Assembly (NCBI GenBank): GCA_028751875.1
Contig: CM054140.1
Location: forward strand, 30,988,663 to 31,052,662
Direction of reading: 5' to 3'
Source of the DNA: Rapana venosa
Taxonomy: Eukaryota > Mollusca > Gastropoda > Neogastropoda > Muricidae
DNA length: 64,000 bases
Below, in pieces: positions 35,201-45,570 of the stretch. How positions within the stretch are numbered: position 1 is the stretch's first letter; each line of letters starts with the position of its first letter. Both the position numbers and the translations under genes were made by a program. The notes beneath the pieces were generated by a model. It saw only the letters and a list, made by a program, of their open reading frames with translations. It made no database searches and had not been told where the DNA came from.

Positions 35201-38200
35201 CCTACCTGGTGATCTGTGTCTCTTTTCTCTGTCTCTGGAACGTGACCGCCTTTTGTCCTCCTTGCTCTTCCCATAGTATTCTCTGAAAACAAAACCCAGA
35301 ACATGGCCGATTATGTATACTTTGTGCTGAATATGCCGACACGTTTATCAATCCTTTCATCAACAATTACAACACATCGAATATAAGACCAAGCAAAGAG
35401 AAATATATAAATTCACGTGATAATGTGAAAGAAAGTCTGAATGTCACATTATTTATATATATGAAAATATGCTTCACCATCAATCTGTCTACATGCAGAT
35501 GTATCCTGTTGTCTCCTAGTGGAAAATAACATGTATCTTGATAGCATTTCAGCATTTGTGGCTAATGGTAGTGAGCCTTTTCAAAATGTTCAGCCAACAA
35601 TAGAAATAATTTCTTCTTATCAATCTTTTTTTTTCTTTTTCATCCTAATTCACCCTGAGACGCTGTGGACATCTACCTCTCCAGTTCAAAGAACGAGAAA
35701 GATAAATGATGATCAGCTCCCTTGCACATCCATAGTTGGGCTCTGACGAACACAATGAGCCCATCATTTAAGAACCTCCTGACTGTTCTGACAACATTGG
35801 TGGCTTCAATTCCTATCTGTCCCAAAATCAGAATGTGTCTACCTCAATAGTGGGGGAAAAACGGTCGCATATGCAAAAATCTCAGCACTGGTGAACCTCG
35901 GAGCTCCAGCCAAGGAACAAAAAAACAGAATGAACAGCCCCTTGGAAAGAAACCTACTGCTCAGACCAGAAACTTACTAGCTAAAACAAATTCCATTGGA
36001 TGAAGAACTTCCACAGCACCATTCTTCTTTGGCTATGGGCTGCGCAGGCATCGGCTGGTCAGAAAATATGGCAAGCATTTTACTTCAGCAAGAAAAGAAT
36101 CAGAGAGAGAGAAAAGCTTTTACACATTTTGTAGAAATAACGTGGAAGCAATAAATAGAAGGTCCACAAATTCTTACGCTGCACATAATAATAATAATAA
36201 TAATAATGTATGGAATTTATATAGCGCTGAATCTTGTAAAGCAACAAATCACTGACCATGTCGGTCAGGCCTTACCGTTTGTGTGGGGAACGGGATCTCC
36301 GACGAGGTGAGGGGCTTTTCCGTTTTTCTGGCGTCAAGCTTCTTCTGGACTCCTGCCAAAGACAAGAAATCAGCCACTGTCAGCCCATCTCTATATAATG
36401 AGATCGTAACAGTTTTGCTAACTTAATGATCTGCAAATCATCTAATTTTGTGAACTTTTGTTGTGTTTGCCCCACTGAAGATAGATGGGCAATATGTTTC
36501 AACAATATGTTTTGTCTATCACATCCTCAGAAGTGACCAATGTATATTGTTTTTAACTGTATTCAGTTTTTAAATTACCACTGCCATTTTGTTTCTGAGA
36601 ACATGTCTACCATGATCTGTTTATCATGAGGTCTAAAAAACCAAAGGATCATATGTGTTGAAGTCAACAGCAAAACGCCCCTATATCTTTGACAACATGA
36701 ACATTGAATGAACAAAGACCAGTCAGTCTGAAAGGAAGACTTCAGTGAGAACATCTGAGATGATCAGCCCTGAAACAAACAGCAGAGGGAGCTACTGGCA
36801 ACATGTGAGCTTTGATGAAAGCTGACCCCATCTTCACTATTGCTTCTTAAAAGATGATTTAGGGTGAGCAGAAAAAACATTAAAAGTAAAACCACAAATT
36901 TGTCCCAAAATTTAGAATATAGGGCACTACATTTGTTGTGAATTTAAGCACTTGACTTGGGGTATTAACAGATGTTAAAAGCCTGTGCAGAATGACGTCA
37001 GTTTCATTTTCAATGACTTTTTTTCTATTTACCAAATGCTATGAACATAGAATATATTATTACACATTTTAAGACAGAAAGAAAAACCTAAATCGAAAAT
37101 ATTTAAATAGGTTATTTTTCACAGGAAATAAATTATAACTGGGTTTTTTTCTGTTCCCACAGCAGTTCTCTTCCACATACTATTTCATAACCATCTAAAC
37201 TACCTTGCTGTATATAGCACAACAATTCAGGAACTGTGTCTTTCACTCAAGGGTGGGGCAGCCTAGTGGTTAGAATGGTGAACTCATGATCTGGCAGTAA
37301 CTGAAGACAGAGGTCAGAGTCTTTCCTGAGGGAATTTCCCCTTTGGAGTTTACTCTGGCACCGACTCCTCTTCCCTAAAAGTCCTTCTGAGAAGACTTAC
37401 ACCAAGGTTCCATACGTCTGCAAATACATGCACAACATCTTGCTTTTTATCAAATAGGCCAGCTATGGCAGGTGACACAGATGACATGACCATACCCAGT
37501 ATGTACCCTGCCTGCCATCAAGATGGGTTGGGGGGGGAGGGGGGGGTTGGGCACTGCTATCTATTCAACATGCCCACAATTCACAGTCTGAAAAATGCAG
37601 TGCAGTGTCCCAGGGACTGGCAAAGTCTCCAAGGAGTTAAGGTAGAAGTCAAGTCCACTCTCACATTCATACACACACACAGTATGCACGGACAGAAACA
37701 TTCACATATATATGTAGTCTATATTACACATGCATGCTCATCACCACAACCATCATCCTTCCCCACGCAAACACACAAGACACACTCACTGACACTTTCA
37801 TTCCTGAATCCATCTTACCTCCATCAGTTCCTCCTCTTCGTCTGTACCCATGTCTTCCATATCCTCTTCCACAGCACTCACACGTGGCTCCAGCTGATTG
37901 CTCTCTTCCAGAACATTCCGTTTCTGGACAAAGATGAATACAGACATTTCAGCTCACTTACAACCATCATTTCTTTCCCTCCCAGCTGTCGGTTTCCCCC
38001 ACTTTCAGCTCCTCTCGGCTGCTATCCATTCCATCCCAGCTGGTGCTGATTATATCACAAAGTGACGTACTTGGACTTAGTAAAAGGAAAGGGTGAGCTA
38101 ATTTTAGCACTGGCCCTGGACCCTGGATTTGCATGCTGTGCCCTATGCCTTTTTTCCCCAAAGATGTATGCATGATTTTTTTTAAACCTATATATAAAGA

Positions 38201-41200
38201 AACAGAGGTAATATTACAACTTAAGTAAATAGATAACACACACACACATTTCCTTTTTCTTTTTCAAACTAACAAATTATGAACCGTACAGACCTAACTG
38301 CAAGACCACACCCAAATATCCTAAGTATAAATTACGGACTATCCTTACATTTTACCAGATCTTGAAGAATTCATTCCAAATGATTGGGGTTCCTATCAAG
38401 CAAAAATCAAACGAAAACAAAACCTAAAAACGAAACAGTACAAAAAGACTTCCCTATTCAGTAACAGTTTCACCAGATCCAAGAAGGCATGTAGTCCAGT
38501 ACCTACCTGTATTCTGGGCAGAATGATGTCGGCCAACCTGTCGTCCCTCAGCAGTTCATCAATGTACTCATCCACGTGGACCAGTTCAAACTCTGAAAAA
38601 AACAACAGAGAATTTTTTTTTTTACCCTGAATACTGGTGGGTTTGTTTTGTTGTTGTGGGTTTGTGTTTTTTTGGGGGGTAGGAATTTTTGGTTGTTTTT
38701 TGTTATTTATTGCTTGTTTGGTAGTTGTTAGGGGTTTGTGTGTGTGTTTTTGTTGGGTTTTGTGTTGCTGGTTGTTTTTTGGGAGGGGGGGTATCACTAT
38801 GGTTCACTTCAGTGCAGTACAAACATGATCATTTTTAGCAACAGCTGACCAAGATTTACAAAAGCATACATGTATGTACACTGTAGATATATATCTCTCT
38901 TTCTTTTTCTTTTTTTATTAAATTCACTGGAAAAATCAAGAATTCTAGTAATACAAGGAAGTTTTATTTTAAAATTGGGGGGTAAAAAAAAAAGCATGCA
39001 AATTGGTGTCAAATTAACACATATCCCCAAAGTCAGATTGCAGAGGGGAAAAAAATAGTCACATACACAAATATCTCACCTTTTGTGAACCTCGTATCTC
39101 TGCCAAGAAACAACACCCCCCCAAAAAACTAACTTAGTAATTTAACCACAAACCAAACACTGATCATTACCAGGATCCAGGAACTTACTTCCTTCTCTGT
39201 TCATGCGGCGCAGCTTTCTGTAGTCATAGTAGAGAGGTTCCAGGTACTTGTAGCAGTCCATGGCACTGCCCGTTAGTCGCATGTAGAAGGCCCCTAGAGC
39301 ACGCACATACCTGCACAACAACACATGAAACTTACTGAGTGATAACTTATAAATTATGCCAGACAACCAACATCAAATTAGCCATATTTAGCAAATTACA
39401 ATATGAACAGAAGAGCATCCAATATCTCCAGATGTGGACACATGTATGAAATTTTATTTTCAAAATGCATGAAATTCATGAGTAAAGAAGGTAAAAATCA
39501 TTCTATGCTGCCTTCTGAATCCCTCTATGCCAAAGTATTTGTAAGAAAAGGAGAAACTCAGAAAGGAGGAAACTTATTCAAACTTACTTTTTAAGTTAAA
39601 CCGTTTAGTTCTTTTTTAAATACCTTAAAAATGTCCACAATTTTTTGTGACTTTCACTTTTGAAATGTTGCTCTAGACTTTATTAATGTTTCAAAAGTGA
39701 ATCGTACTAAATTAGCAATGCTCCCCTCACCTGTCCTTTAACAGACTATGTCACTTGTCAGTATGTGTCCAGATAGATGCAGTAACACAGAAACATGTTT
39801 TGAATTATATATGCAGATGCTGCTAAGCACATGTACACACAAACACACACAGACACAGAGCATCTTGCGCACACGTTAAAACCTGTTCCTCTTTTTGAAA
39901 GAATAGGCCATTGTGTGCCGGTGGGAACAGATGACAAAATTTACAAAACTGCATACACATGGGGACAAAAAATTTTAAAAAGCACAGGAGTGCTTAAATT
40001 CCATTATCCTCAACAACAACAAAAGAATAAAATAAAAATTTAAAAAATTAAATTTTAAAATAAAATAAACACACACAGTGAGACAAACACATGCAGTGAC
40101 AGTCTGACAGTAACACACATGTTGTATACATGTATCTATAGTCACACACACACACTTACTTGAAATCCTCATTTCTGATAAACTCAACTACAATGTCCTT
40201 CTCTGGTTGGATCTGTAACATCTTGAGGATCAGACAGAGGAATGGAGTGGGTTTGACATTCCCTCCATACACACCACCAATGTACCTCAGCTCCATGGCT
40301 TTGTCCACAAGAAGGGCCGCTAAAACAACAAAGAATAAACTACTAATAGACTGTAGTATACTACTACTAGTACTAGTAGTAGAGAGCTCAACAGAGGAAT
40401 GGATAACACTAAAACTATAGAAACAAATAAACAATGTGGCTTTCTTAACAAATTACAAGCATGACAGCAAAGTGGCTAAAGCTACATATAATCCTTTTCA
40501 GCTATTGATCCTAAAAGCACAAAACTGAAGAAAGCAACATCTGATGGATTACTCTGATGAGTTTTACCTCATTAACTTGATTTAAGGATGGGGATTTTTA
40601 CAACCTCTCCGATCAAGTCTTGGGTAGACCATTCTGCTTCTTGTAGAACTTTGTACTTATGAATGTTTTAAAAGTATCTATTGCATGCAAAACACTGACT
40701 GAGTACTATTACTACTAATATTAATAAATGATTGAGTACTCATACTACTATTAATATTAGTATTACAATACTATGTGTGGTAAGATACTATGTCAGTATT
40801 TGATGGGTTGTGCAAGAGTGACATCCTCAGAATGCACCTAAGGCTTGATTTGCACATTCACTGATTCAGTTCTGCTGGTCTTGTGGTTAGCTATAGATAA
40901 TAGTATAGTTCAACTTGGTTGATTTCACTTTCAGGCTAATCACATTCATAGCCTGTGATGTAGCACATGAAACATTTTAAATTCAGTGTTTTACAATGCT
41001 ATCAGATTGCTTGTGCATGCACACAAGTTAGAACTACTGGTACTACTACTAATGTACTAAAGTGGGGGGGAAAACACCCAAACTTACCTGTGAGAGCAAA
41101 GCATTCTTCTTTCCAGTACCGGCTTTCATAAATTCTTGTACGAATGATCTTCTCCACCAAATACTGTGGATTCGTTCCCTTAACCGAGTGGGCATCTTTA

Positions 41201-41217
41201 ACTGTCCTGTTAGCCAT
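32210..41217 (-). CDS. PRPF38A: Pre-mRNA-splicing factor 38A, nine exons, intact
   Basis: Prp38A is a component of the spliceosomal B complex, needed for activation of the spliceosome in the nucleus. Exons in transcript order: 41217-41088, 40319-40160, 39310-39189, 38592-38507, 37923-37819, 36352-36276, 35282-35206, 34539-34509, 32468-32210. All phases join, giving 1047 nt and 348 residues, against 312 in human. It starts MANRTVKDAHSVKGTNPQYL, nearly identical to the human start, followed by IIRTRIYESRYWKEECFALT. The Prp38 fold continues through VDKAMELRYIGGVYGG, KPTPFLC, KMLQIQPEKDIVVEFIRNED, YMRLTGSAMDCYKYLEPLY and EYIDELLRDDRLADIILPRI. An acidic stretch (EEDMEDMGTDEEEELME) follows. The tail is rich in R/S/K/D/E/H ([15 protein letters not shown]) and ends EANEMRARLGLAPLRP. 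The gene lies tail to tail with SPTLC1. I see no disruption. Confidence 0.95.
32829..33935. mobile_element. piggyBac-like non-autonomous element with TTAA duplication, in the last PRPF38A intron
   Basis: The insert is bounded by TTAA at 32825-32828 and 33936-33939. Its ends are inverted: CCCTAGTAGCGC at the left and, on the minus strand at the right, CCCTAGTGGCGC (11 of 12 match). A TTAA target and CCC-starting inverted ends are hallmarks of the piggyBac superfamily. Near the right end the 14-bp palindrome CCGGAATATTCCGG occurs twice, at 33861-33874 and 33905-33918. The roughly 1.1-kb interior is richer in CpG than the surrounding intron. Its longest frames (33404-33799 on +, 33227-33466 on -) do not look like a transposase, so it is probably a MITE-like derivative. 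Confidence 0.8.
34204..34290. repeat. (AAT)n plus AAAGCGCTGAATCTTG repeat, copy 2
   Basis: TAATAATAATAATA followed by TATGGAATTTATAAAGCGCT, GAATCTTG and AAGCGCTTGAATTC. It lies in a PRPF38A intron. Confidence 0.75.
34509..34539 (-). CDS. PRPF38A: PRPF38A 31-nt micro-exon
   Basis: Reads GKRHKDEDD between a TTTTGCAG acceptor and a GTCAGT donor (minus strand). It joins phase 1 from the exon at 35206 to phase 2 into the last exon. It is easily missed by automated annotation. Confidence 0.85.
35840..35930 (+). mobile_element. B-type SINE 3' module, plus strand
   Basis: GGGGAAAAACGGTCGCATATGC through GTGAACCTCGGAGCTCCAGCC and AAGGAACAAAAAA. It is the same module as at 56650 and lies in a PRPF38A intron. 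Confidence 0.75.
36185..36252. repeat. (AAT)n plus TATATAGCGCTGAATCTTG repeat, copy 3
   Basis: ATAATAATAATAATAATAAT, GTATGGAATTTATATAGCGC and TGAATCTTGTAAAGCAACAA, directly before a PRPF38A splice site. Confidence 0.75.
37250..37475 (+). mobile_element. tRNA-headed SINE, diverged, incomplete 3' end
   Basis: GGGGCAGCCTAGTGGTTAGAA is a good head A-box region. CCTAAAAGTCCTTCTGAGAAG and ACCAAGGTTCC are the central block, and CAAATAGGCC is a degraded body motif. No recognisable type A tail follows. Confidence 0.7.
37982..38056 (-). repeat. Dispersed ~160-bp repeat, copy 3 (inverted, partial)
   Basis: The complement reads ATAATCAGCACCAGCTGGGA, GGAATGGATAGCAGC and GAGCTGAAAGTGGGG. This matches the right half of the copy at 43890-43970. 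It lies in a PRPF38A intron. Confidence 0.65.
38630..38792. repeat. G/T-rich block ending in a G run
   Basis: About 160 bases almost free of A and C on the + strand, such as TTGTTGTGGGTTTGTG and TTGGGAGGGGGG. It resembles blocks at 28795-28900, 41830-42115 and 48450-48665. Confidence 0.7.
39050..39118 (+). mobile_element. Degraded B-type SINE 3' module
   Basis: CATACACAAATATCTCACC, then GTGAACCTCGTATCTCTGCC and AAGAAACAAC, weakly matching the B module. Confidence 0.5.
39855..40060 (+). mobile_element. tRNA-headed SINE, 5'-truncated (type A)
   Basis: Begins in the body (CATCTTGCGCACACG). It continues with GAATAGGCCATTGTGTGCCG and GGTGGGAACAGATG, and ends TTCCATTATCCTC plus an A-rich tail. 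It lies in a PRPF38A intron. Confidence 0.8.
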
Positions 41218-41829
41218 ATTTTTTCAATGATACACCATGAATGTTACAAGTTTGCACCTTCTAACACAAACCCGATCGCTACACAACATGCACCACACCG
41301 ATGCTAGGCCTACCGGAAATTGTTTGAGCCTGTTTATCCAGTAGGCCTAACGACTAAATACCAGAACCGTATAGAAAACAATCACAAGAGGTATGCTGAG
41401 AACTTGGTTTGATTTGATTATATTAGAGCTCCAGCGTAATCATCCAGTGTAGGGACTGTACCATCAACCAACCAGACATTGTGCTGAGAAATTGCTAGAA
41501 ACCGGTTTTTCTTTCATAAGGGAATCAAATAATACTGAAACCCATCTGAATGAGAAGTCTTCTGATGGAGTTTTCTTGTGGGTGAGTACATACACATTAT
41601 TTTGCCAGGGTTTGTGTTTTAACTGTCTCCTCTTGTTGACTATTTGTTACTGTGATTTTTTTTAATGTCCCAGCAGAGATTTCCAACGTGTGGTGACTGT
41701 TAATTTTAATATTTTTCAACCTAGCTTGTTAGAGTAACAAATATTGTAAGTCCTTTCTCTGCTATCTTCCTTTCTGAAGCCTATACTTTAAAAGAGCATA
41801 ATTATTCTTGCCACTTGTGTGAACCTTGC

Positions 41830-42115
41830 AGGTGCAGTGGGGGTTTTGTTTTTTAGTTTTTGTTGTTGGTATTTGTTTTGCTTATTTTTGTCTTCTTGTC
41901 TTTTGTTTTGGGTGTTGTCATTTTCTTGGGGGGGGGGGGGGGGGGGGGGGGGCTGTTATTTTTATTTTATTTTTTTTGCTTTTTGTTTGTTTGTTGTTTT
42001 GGGGTTTGGTTGTTTTGGGGGGTTGTTTTGCTTTGGTTTTTTGTTGTTGGGGTTTGTTTTGGGTTGTTGTTTTTTGTTTCTTTGTTTTTCTTGGGGGGGG
42101 GGGGGGGGGGGGGGT
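41830..42115. repeat. G/T-rich block with two 22-25-base G runs
   Basis: G runs at about 41928-41952 and 42093-42114 bracket some 140 bases of nearly pure G and T. The glycine/phenylalanine open frames are artefacts. The composition suggests G-quadruplex potential. Confidence 0.85.
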
Positions 42116-42449
42116 AGTTGGAACATGTCCCAGAAGTAAAAAGAGTAAAAGCAATTGCTGAAACACCAATGTCAGTTGTAGAAGCAGTTGTAGTTTGGTT
42201 TGTTTTTTTATCAGCACGGTCAGATAGAGACATTGAAAAGAAAATGTGAAAGAAAAATAGAGAGGAGAGAATGATAATGGAATAAAAAGGAAATGTTGTT
42301 TTTAAAAGTTTGGTCCATCAGATCTTTAAATTCACTTCTTTTTTTTTTAAACATTATGAAGTCATTTCCCTACATTACCCCCTTTAACTCTGTGTGTGTG
42401 TGTGTGTGGAGGGGAGGGGGGCATTTTTTTTTTCTCGTTTGTTTTGGTT

Positions 42450-42560
42450 TTTTGTTTCTTGGTTAGAGCTCCAAGGTTTACCAACCATCAGATTTTGTGT
42501 ATGCAACCACTTCTGCACGCCATTAAAGTATCCGCATTCCAACTCCGGGGATGTTTTTCA
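42450..42560 (-). mobile_element. B-type SINE 3' module
   Basis: CTTGGTTAGAGCTCCAAGG through CATTAAAGTATCCGCATTCC, matching the other minus-strand copies. Confidence 0.7.
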
Positions 42561-43020
42561 TTTGGTTTACCTTTATTGTCTCATCTTCAACAAAAACAAA
42601 ACAAACCATTGCTTGGCACAGATACATCCTTTTTATTTATCTGTTTTTTAAATATTCCAGTTGATATGGAATACAAAAGAAAGAGGCCTTTAACTATGAT
42701 GACATGTCACTACGATCACAGGGTTAGTATCTAGTTGTTGCTGTGATTTTGATTATTTTAGTTTATATAAGATACATGTTTATAACTTTTTTTAAACTTC
42801 TGCTTTATCCTCACCCAAAGGTTGACTTCAGTGTAAAGTATATACATATATAAAACTTTTTTAAAATGACATATTATATATTGTTCAGAGTAAGGGATGC
42901 ATGTGAAAGAATATCACACAGATACCATAGTTATATTTTGACTTACTTGCCCTTAAATGAAATGGTTGAATATTAATTGCCAGAGCACAATGTCAGTTAT
43001 TGCCGTTTTGTTGTTCTGAA

Positions 43021-43072
<52 letters not shown>

Positions 43073-43639
43073 TTTGTTTGTTATGCTCTTTCTTTTTCTT
43101 TTTCTGAATTAATATTCTTTCAACCAGAAATAGTTAAATTGTCCCTTCCAGAATTGCTGACATTCAAACAAACAAACAAATCTTAGTGGTTCCAATCTGT
43201 GCAAATAATGCTAGTTAAATAAAATAGAAATGTTTAATGCAGACATTTGCACTGCAGAAAGACAGGTTTATTTCTATTTTTCATAGTGGTATTGAGATAA
43301 AGAAAGAGGAGGTTTCTTTACATGTTCGTATCACTTTAACTGAAGTTATCTGTGCACAATTCATGATGCTTACAATCATTTTATAACAACAATAGCAAAT
43401 ATTAAAAAAGACATTGTTTGATCAATTATATTATATTAGTGTTTAACTCACTGATAAGTAGTATATTGCTCAAAATGTATTGGTTTTTGTGTGTGTGTTG
43501 TTTTGATTTTGGTTTCATCGTTTGTTGTTGGTTATGTTTGTGGTCCAACCAGGAATCAATAGAGATTGGGAGGCTTTTCCCCCCTTGGATTAGCAAGAAA
43601 CCTGTTTAGCTAACTCAAGAGGGTTTTTGATGCTGATTC

Positions 43640-44075
43640 CATGCTCATCTGCTCGAATCTCACAGGCAGCAGCCATGTTGAAAGTCTTTCTCTTCAAAGT
43701 CAACATTCAGGCTGATATAACTCCAAGTGACTTCAAATCATTTGGATGAGACTTTAAATAAATGTCCCAAGCATGCAGTCATGCTTGCATGTTCAATCTA
43801 CAGCACTCAAATCCAACATCACTCAGTCAAGAGTGCTAAATTCAGCCCAACCCTTCCTTTTACCAAGTCCAAGTGTGGTCAGCTCCTGCTGTAATCAGCA
43901 CCAGCTGGCCCCAGCTGGGCAGGATGGGGTGGAATGGATAGCAGCTGAAAGTGGGAGAGACTGACTGACAGCTGTGAATCCCATGTCACTTTTTAAAGAA
44001 AAGTAGGCACAGACCCATATGCCACTAGGAACAGATTACAAAACCCCAACATTTGTGCAACTGGCTTCTGTTTAC
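43640..44075 (+). mobile_element. Old SINE copy interrupted by the ~160-bp dispersed repeat
   Basis: TTTGGATGAGACTTTAAATA and AATGTCCC (43740-43768) resemble the SINE central block. AAAGAAAAGTAGGC, then CACTAGGAACAGATTAC (43995-44038), resemble its body. Between them, 43797-43975 is the ~160-bp repeat also found at 27330 and 37982, so one element probably sits inside the other. Confidence 0.55.
43797..43975 (+). repeat. Dispersed ~160-bp repeat, copy 2
   Basis: AATCCAACATCACTCAGTCA, AGAGTGCTAAATTCAGCC, AAGTGTGGTCAGCTCCTGC, CAGCACCAGCTGG and GCAGCTGAAAGTGGGAGAG. This is the fullest of the three copies. Confidence 0.8.
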
Positions 44076-44219
44076 ACATCAACCCCAAAGTCTAGATAAA
44101 GTAAATTCAATGATGAGAAAAACACACATAAAACCTTATTCTGATAAACCTCAGTTTGGACTAAGAAATGATGAAGATGGGAAACAGTTATACTGAGGAT
44201 GGTGAACTTTTGCTTCTTT

Positions 44220-44252
<33 letters not shown>

Positions 44253-44696
44253 TGCGTGCGTGCGTGCGTGTACTCTAATTGAGACCATGACAAAAACTCC
44301 TCAAGTGACTATGTCACCTTGCTGAATAGGTCTACCAGTCTGTATGTTTTAACTGCTCTTGACCTTTATCAGCTTATACTTAGCATACCAACATTCGTTG
44401 TGTTCCTTATTAGTTTTCTTCAAAAAAATCAATTTTGCTTTCATCAAATCTGAATGAAAAGTGTGAAACCTTTTCAATTCCCCTGAATCAAAAGCCTTTA
44501 CAGAGCAGTTTTAAAATCTTTTTCTTTCTTTTTTGTAACCTCTTCTTCATTTAAAAAGAATTCTGAACAGATTTTTTGTCCATGTTCATAACACTGAGTC
44601 ACAAGTTTGTTGTTGTTATTGCTGTTCTGAAGAGTGATGGTAGCAAGCATCTAAATGATTTGTGTGTGAATATTTCAATCTCTACATACAATGTTT

Positions 44697-44812
44697 TTCT
44701 CTCGTTTCTTGGCTAGAGCTTTACGGTTCATCAATGGTAAGATTTTGCGTATGCAAGTGTTTTTGACCACCCTTCAGGGAGCTGCATTCTGACTTCAGGG
44801 ATGACATACAAA
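44697..44812 (-). mobile_element. B-type SINE 3' module downstream of CYB5RL
   Basis: TTCTTGGCTAGAGCTTTACGG through TCAGGGAGCTGCATTCTGAC. It may lie in the CYB5RL 3' UTR. Confidence 0.7.
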
Positions 44813-45570
44813 TAACAATCGCTGTAGCACAAACTTCATACATCATTTGTTTATTATTGCTCAAGTATTCATCACACAATAGAACAGAATTCACAGGAGA
44901 ATCAGCAGTCTGAAACAGCACATTTAAAGACGATACTTCTCATGCTTCACACCATCTGATTATTTCCCCTGCTCTTCTGCTTTAGCACAAACTTCATACC
45001 TAGCACACTGTTACCCGCTTGATTGGCAGAGCAGACTATGGCTTTACCAGCTGCCACAAAGTGTGATGACACTTGCATTCCAAAAAATCATTTACCTGAC
45101 TAAAATTGCACAAATGGTTGAAAATGAACAGGTTAATTGTAAGCAAACAAAAAGAAAAATGAGTTTTTTAAAATGGACTTGGTTATGTATGTCACTGAGC
45201 TAACTCTGAAACCTCCATGACAAAACAATACTAAGAATGATTCTCATCTGCTTCTTATAGATTTGATCAGATAAGCACAAATATGTCAACAGCAAAAACA
45301 TCAAATTTATGACAATTCAAAGGCAGTGAGATCAAAAGTCACAAAGTGATAACAACCAAACAAACAAAGCAGTGAACAGTTTCAGTCAAGAATATACTTC
45401 CCTCCCCCCCCCCCAATGTAAAACCAATATCTTCATCTTTGGTTTCTGTGAACAATTACAAATCTACACTCTTTGGAAGACATTCTGATCTTTAAATTGT
45501 GATTATCTTCAGCCTCTGTGAATAATTATAGATATGCAATCTCAGAACTAAGACATATTTATGATTAACT

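Larger units (their letters stand above)
41218..45570. other. Intergenic between PRPF38A (5' end) and CYB5RL (3' end)
   Basis: It probably includes the PRPF38A promoter (just right of 41217) and the CYB5RL 3' UTR (left of 45571). No other gene is recognised. The rest is G/T-rich blocks, SINE pieces and (GT)n at about 43023-43070 and 44220-44250. Confidence 0.5.

Noticed and set aside
37465..38049. 194-codon open frame on the + strand
   Set aside because: It overlaps PRPF38A exon 5 antisense and a microsatellite-like intron. Its residues are low-complexity His/Pro/Thr-rich with no family resemblance.
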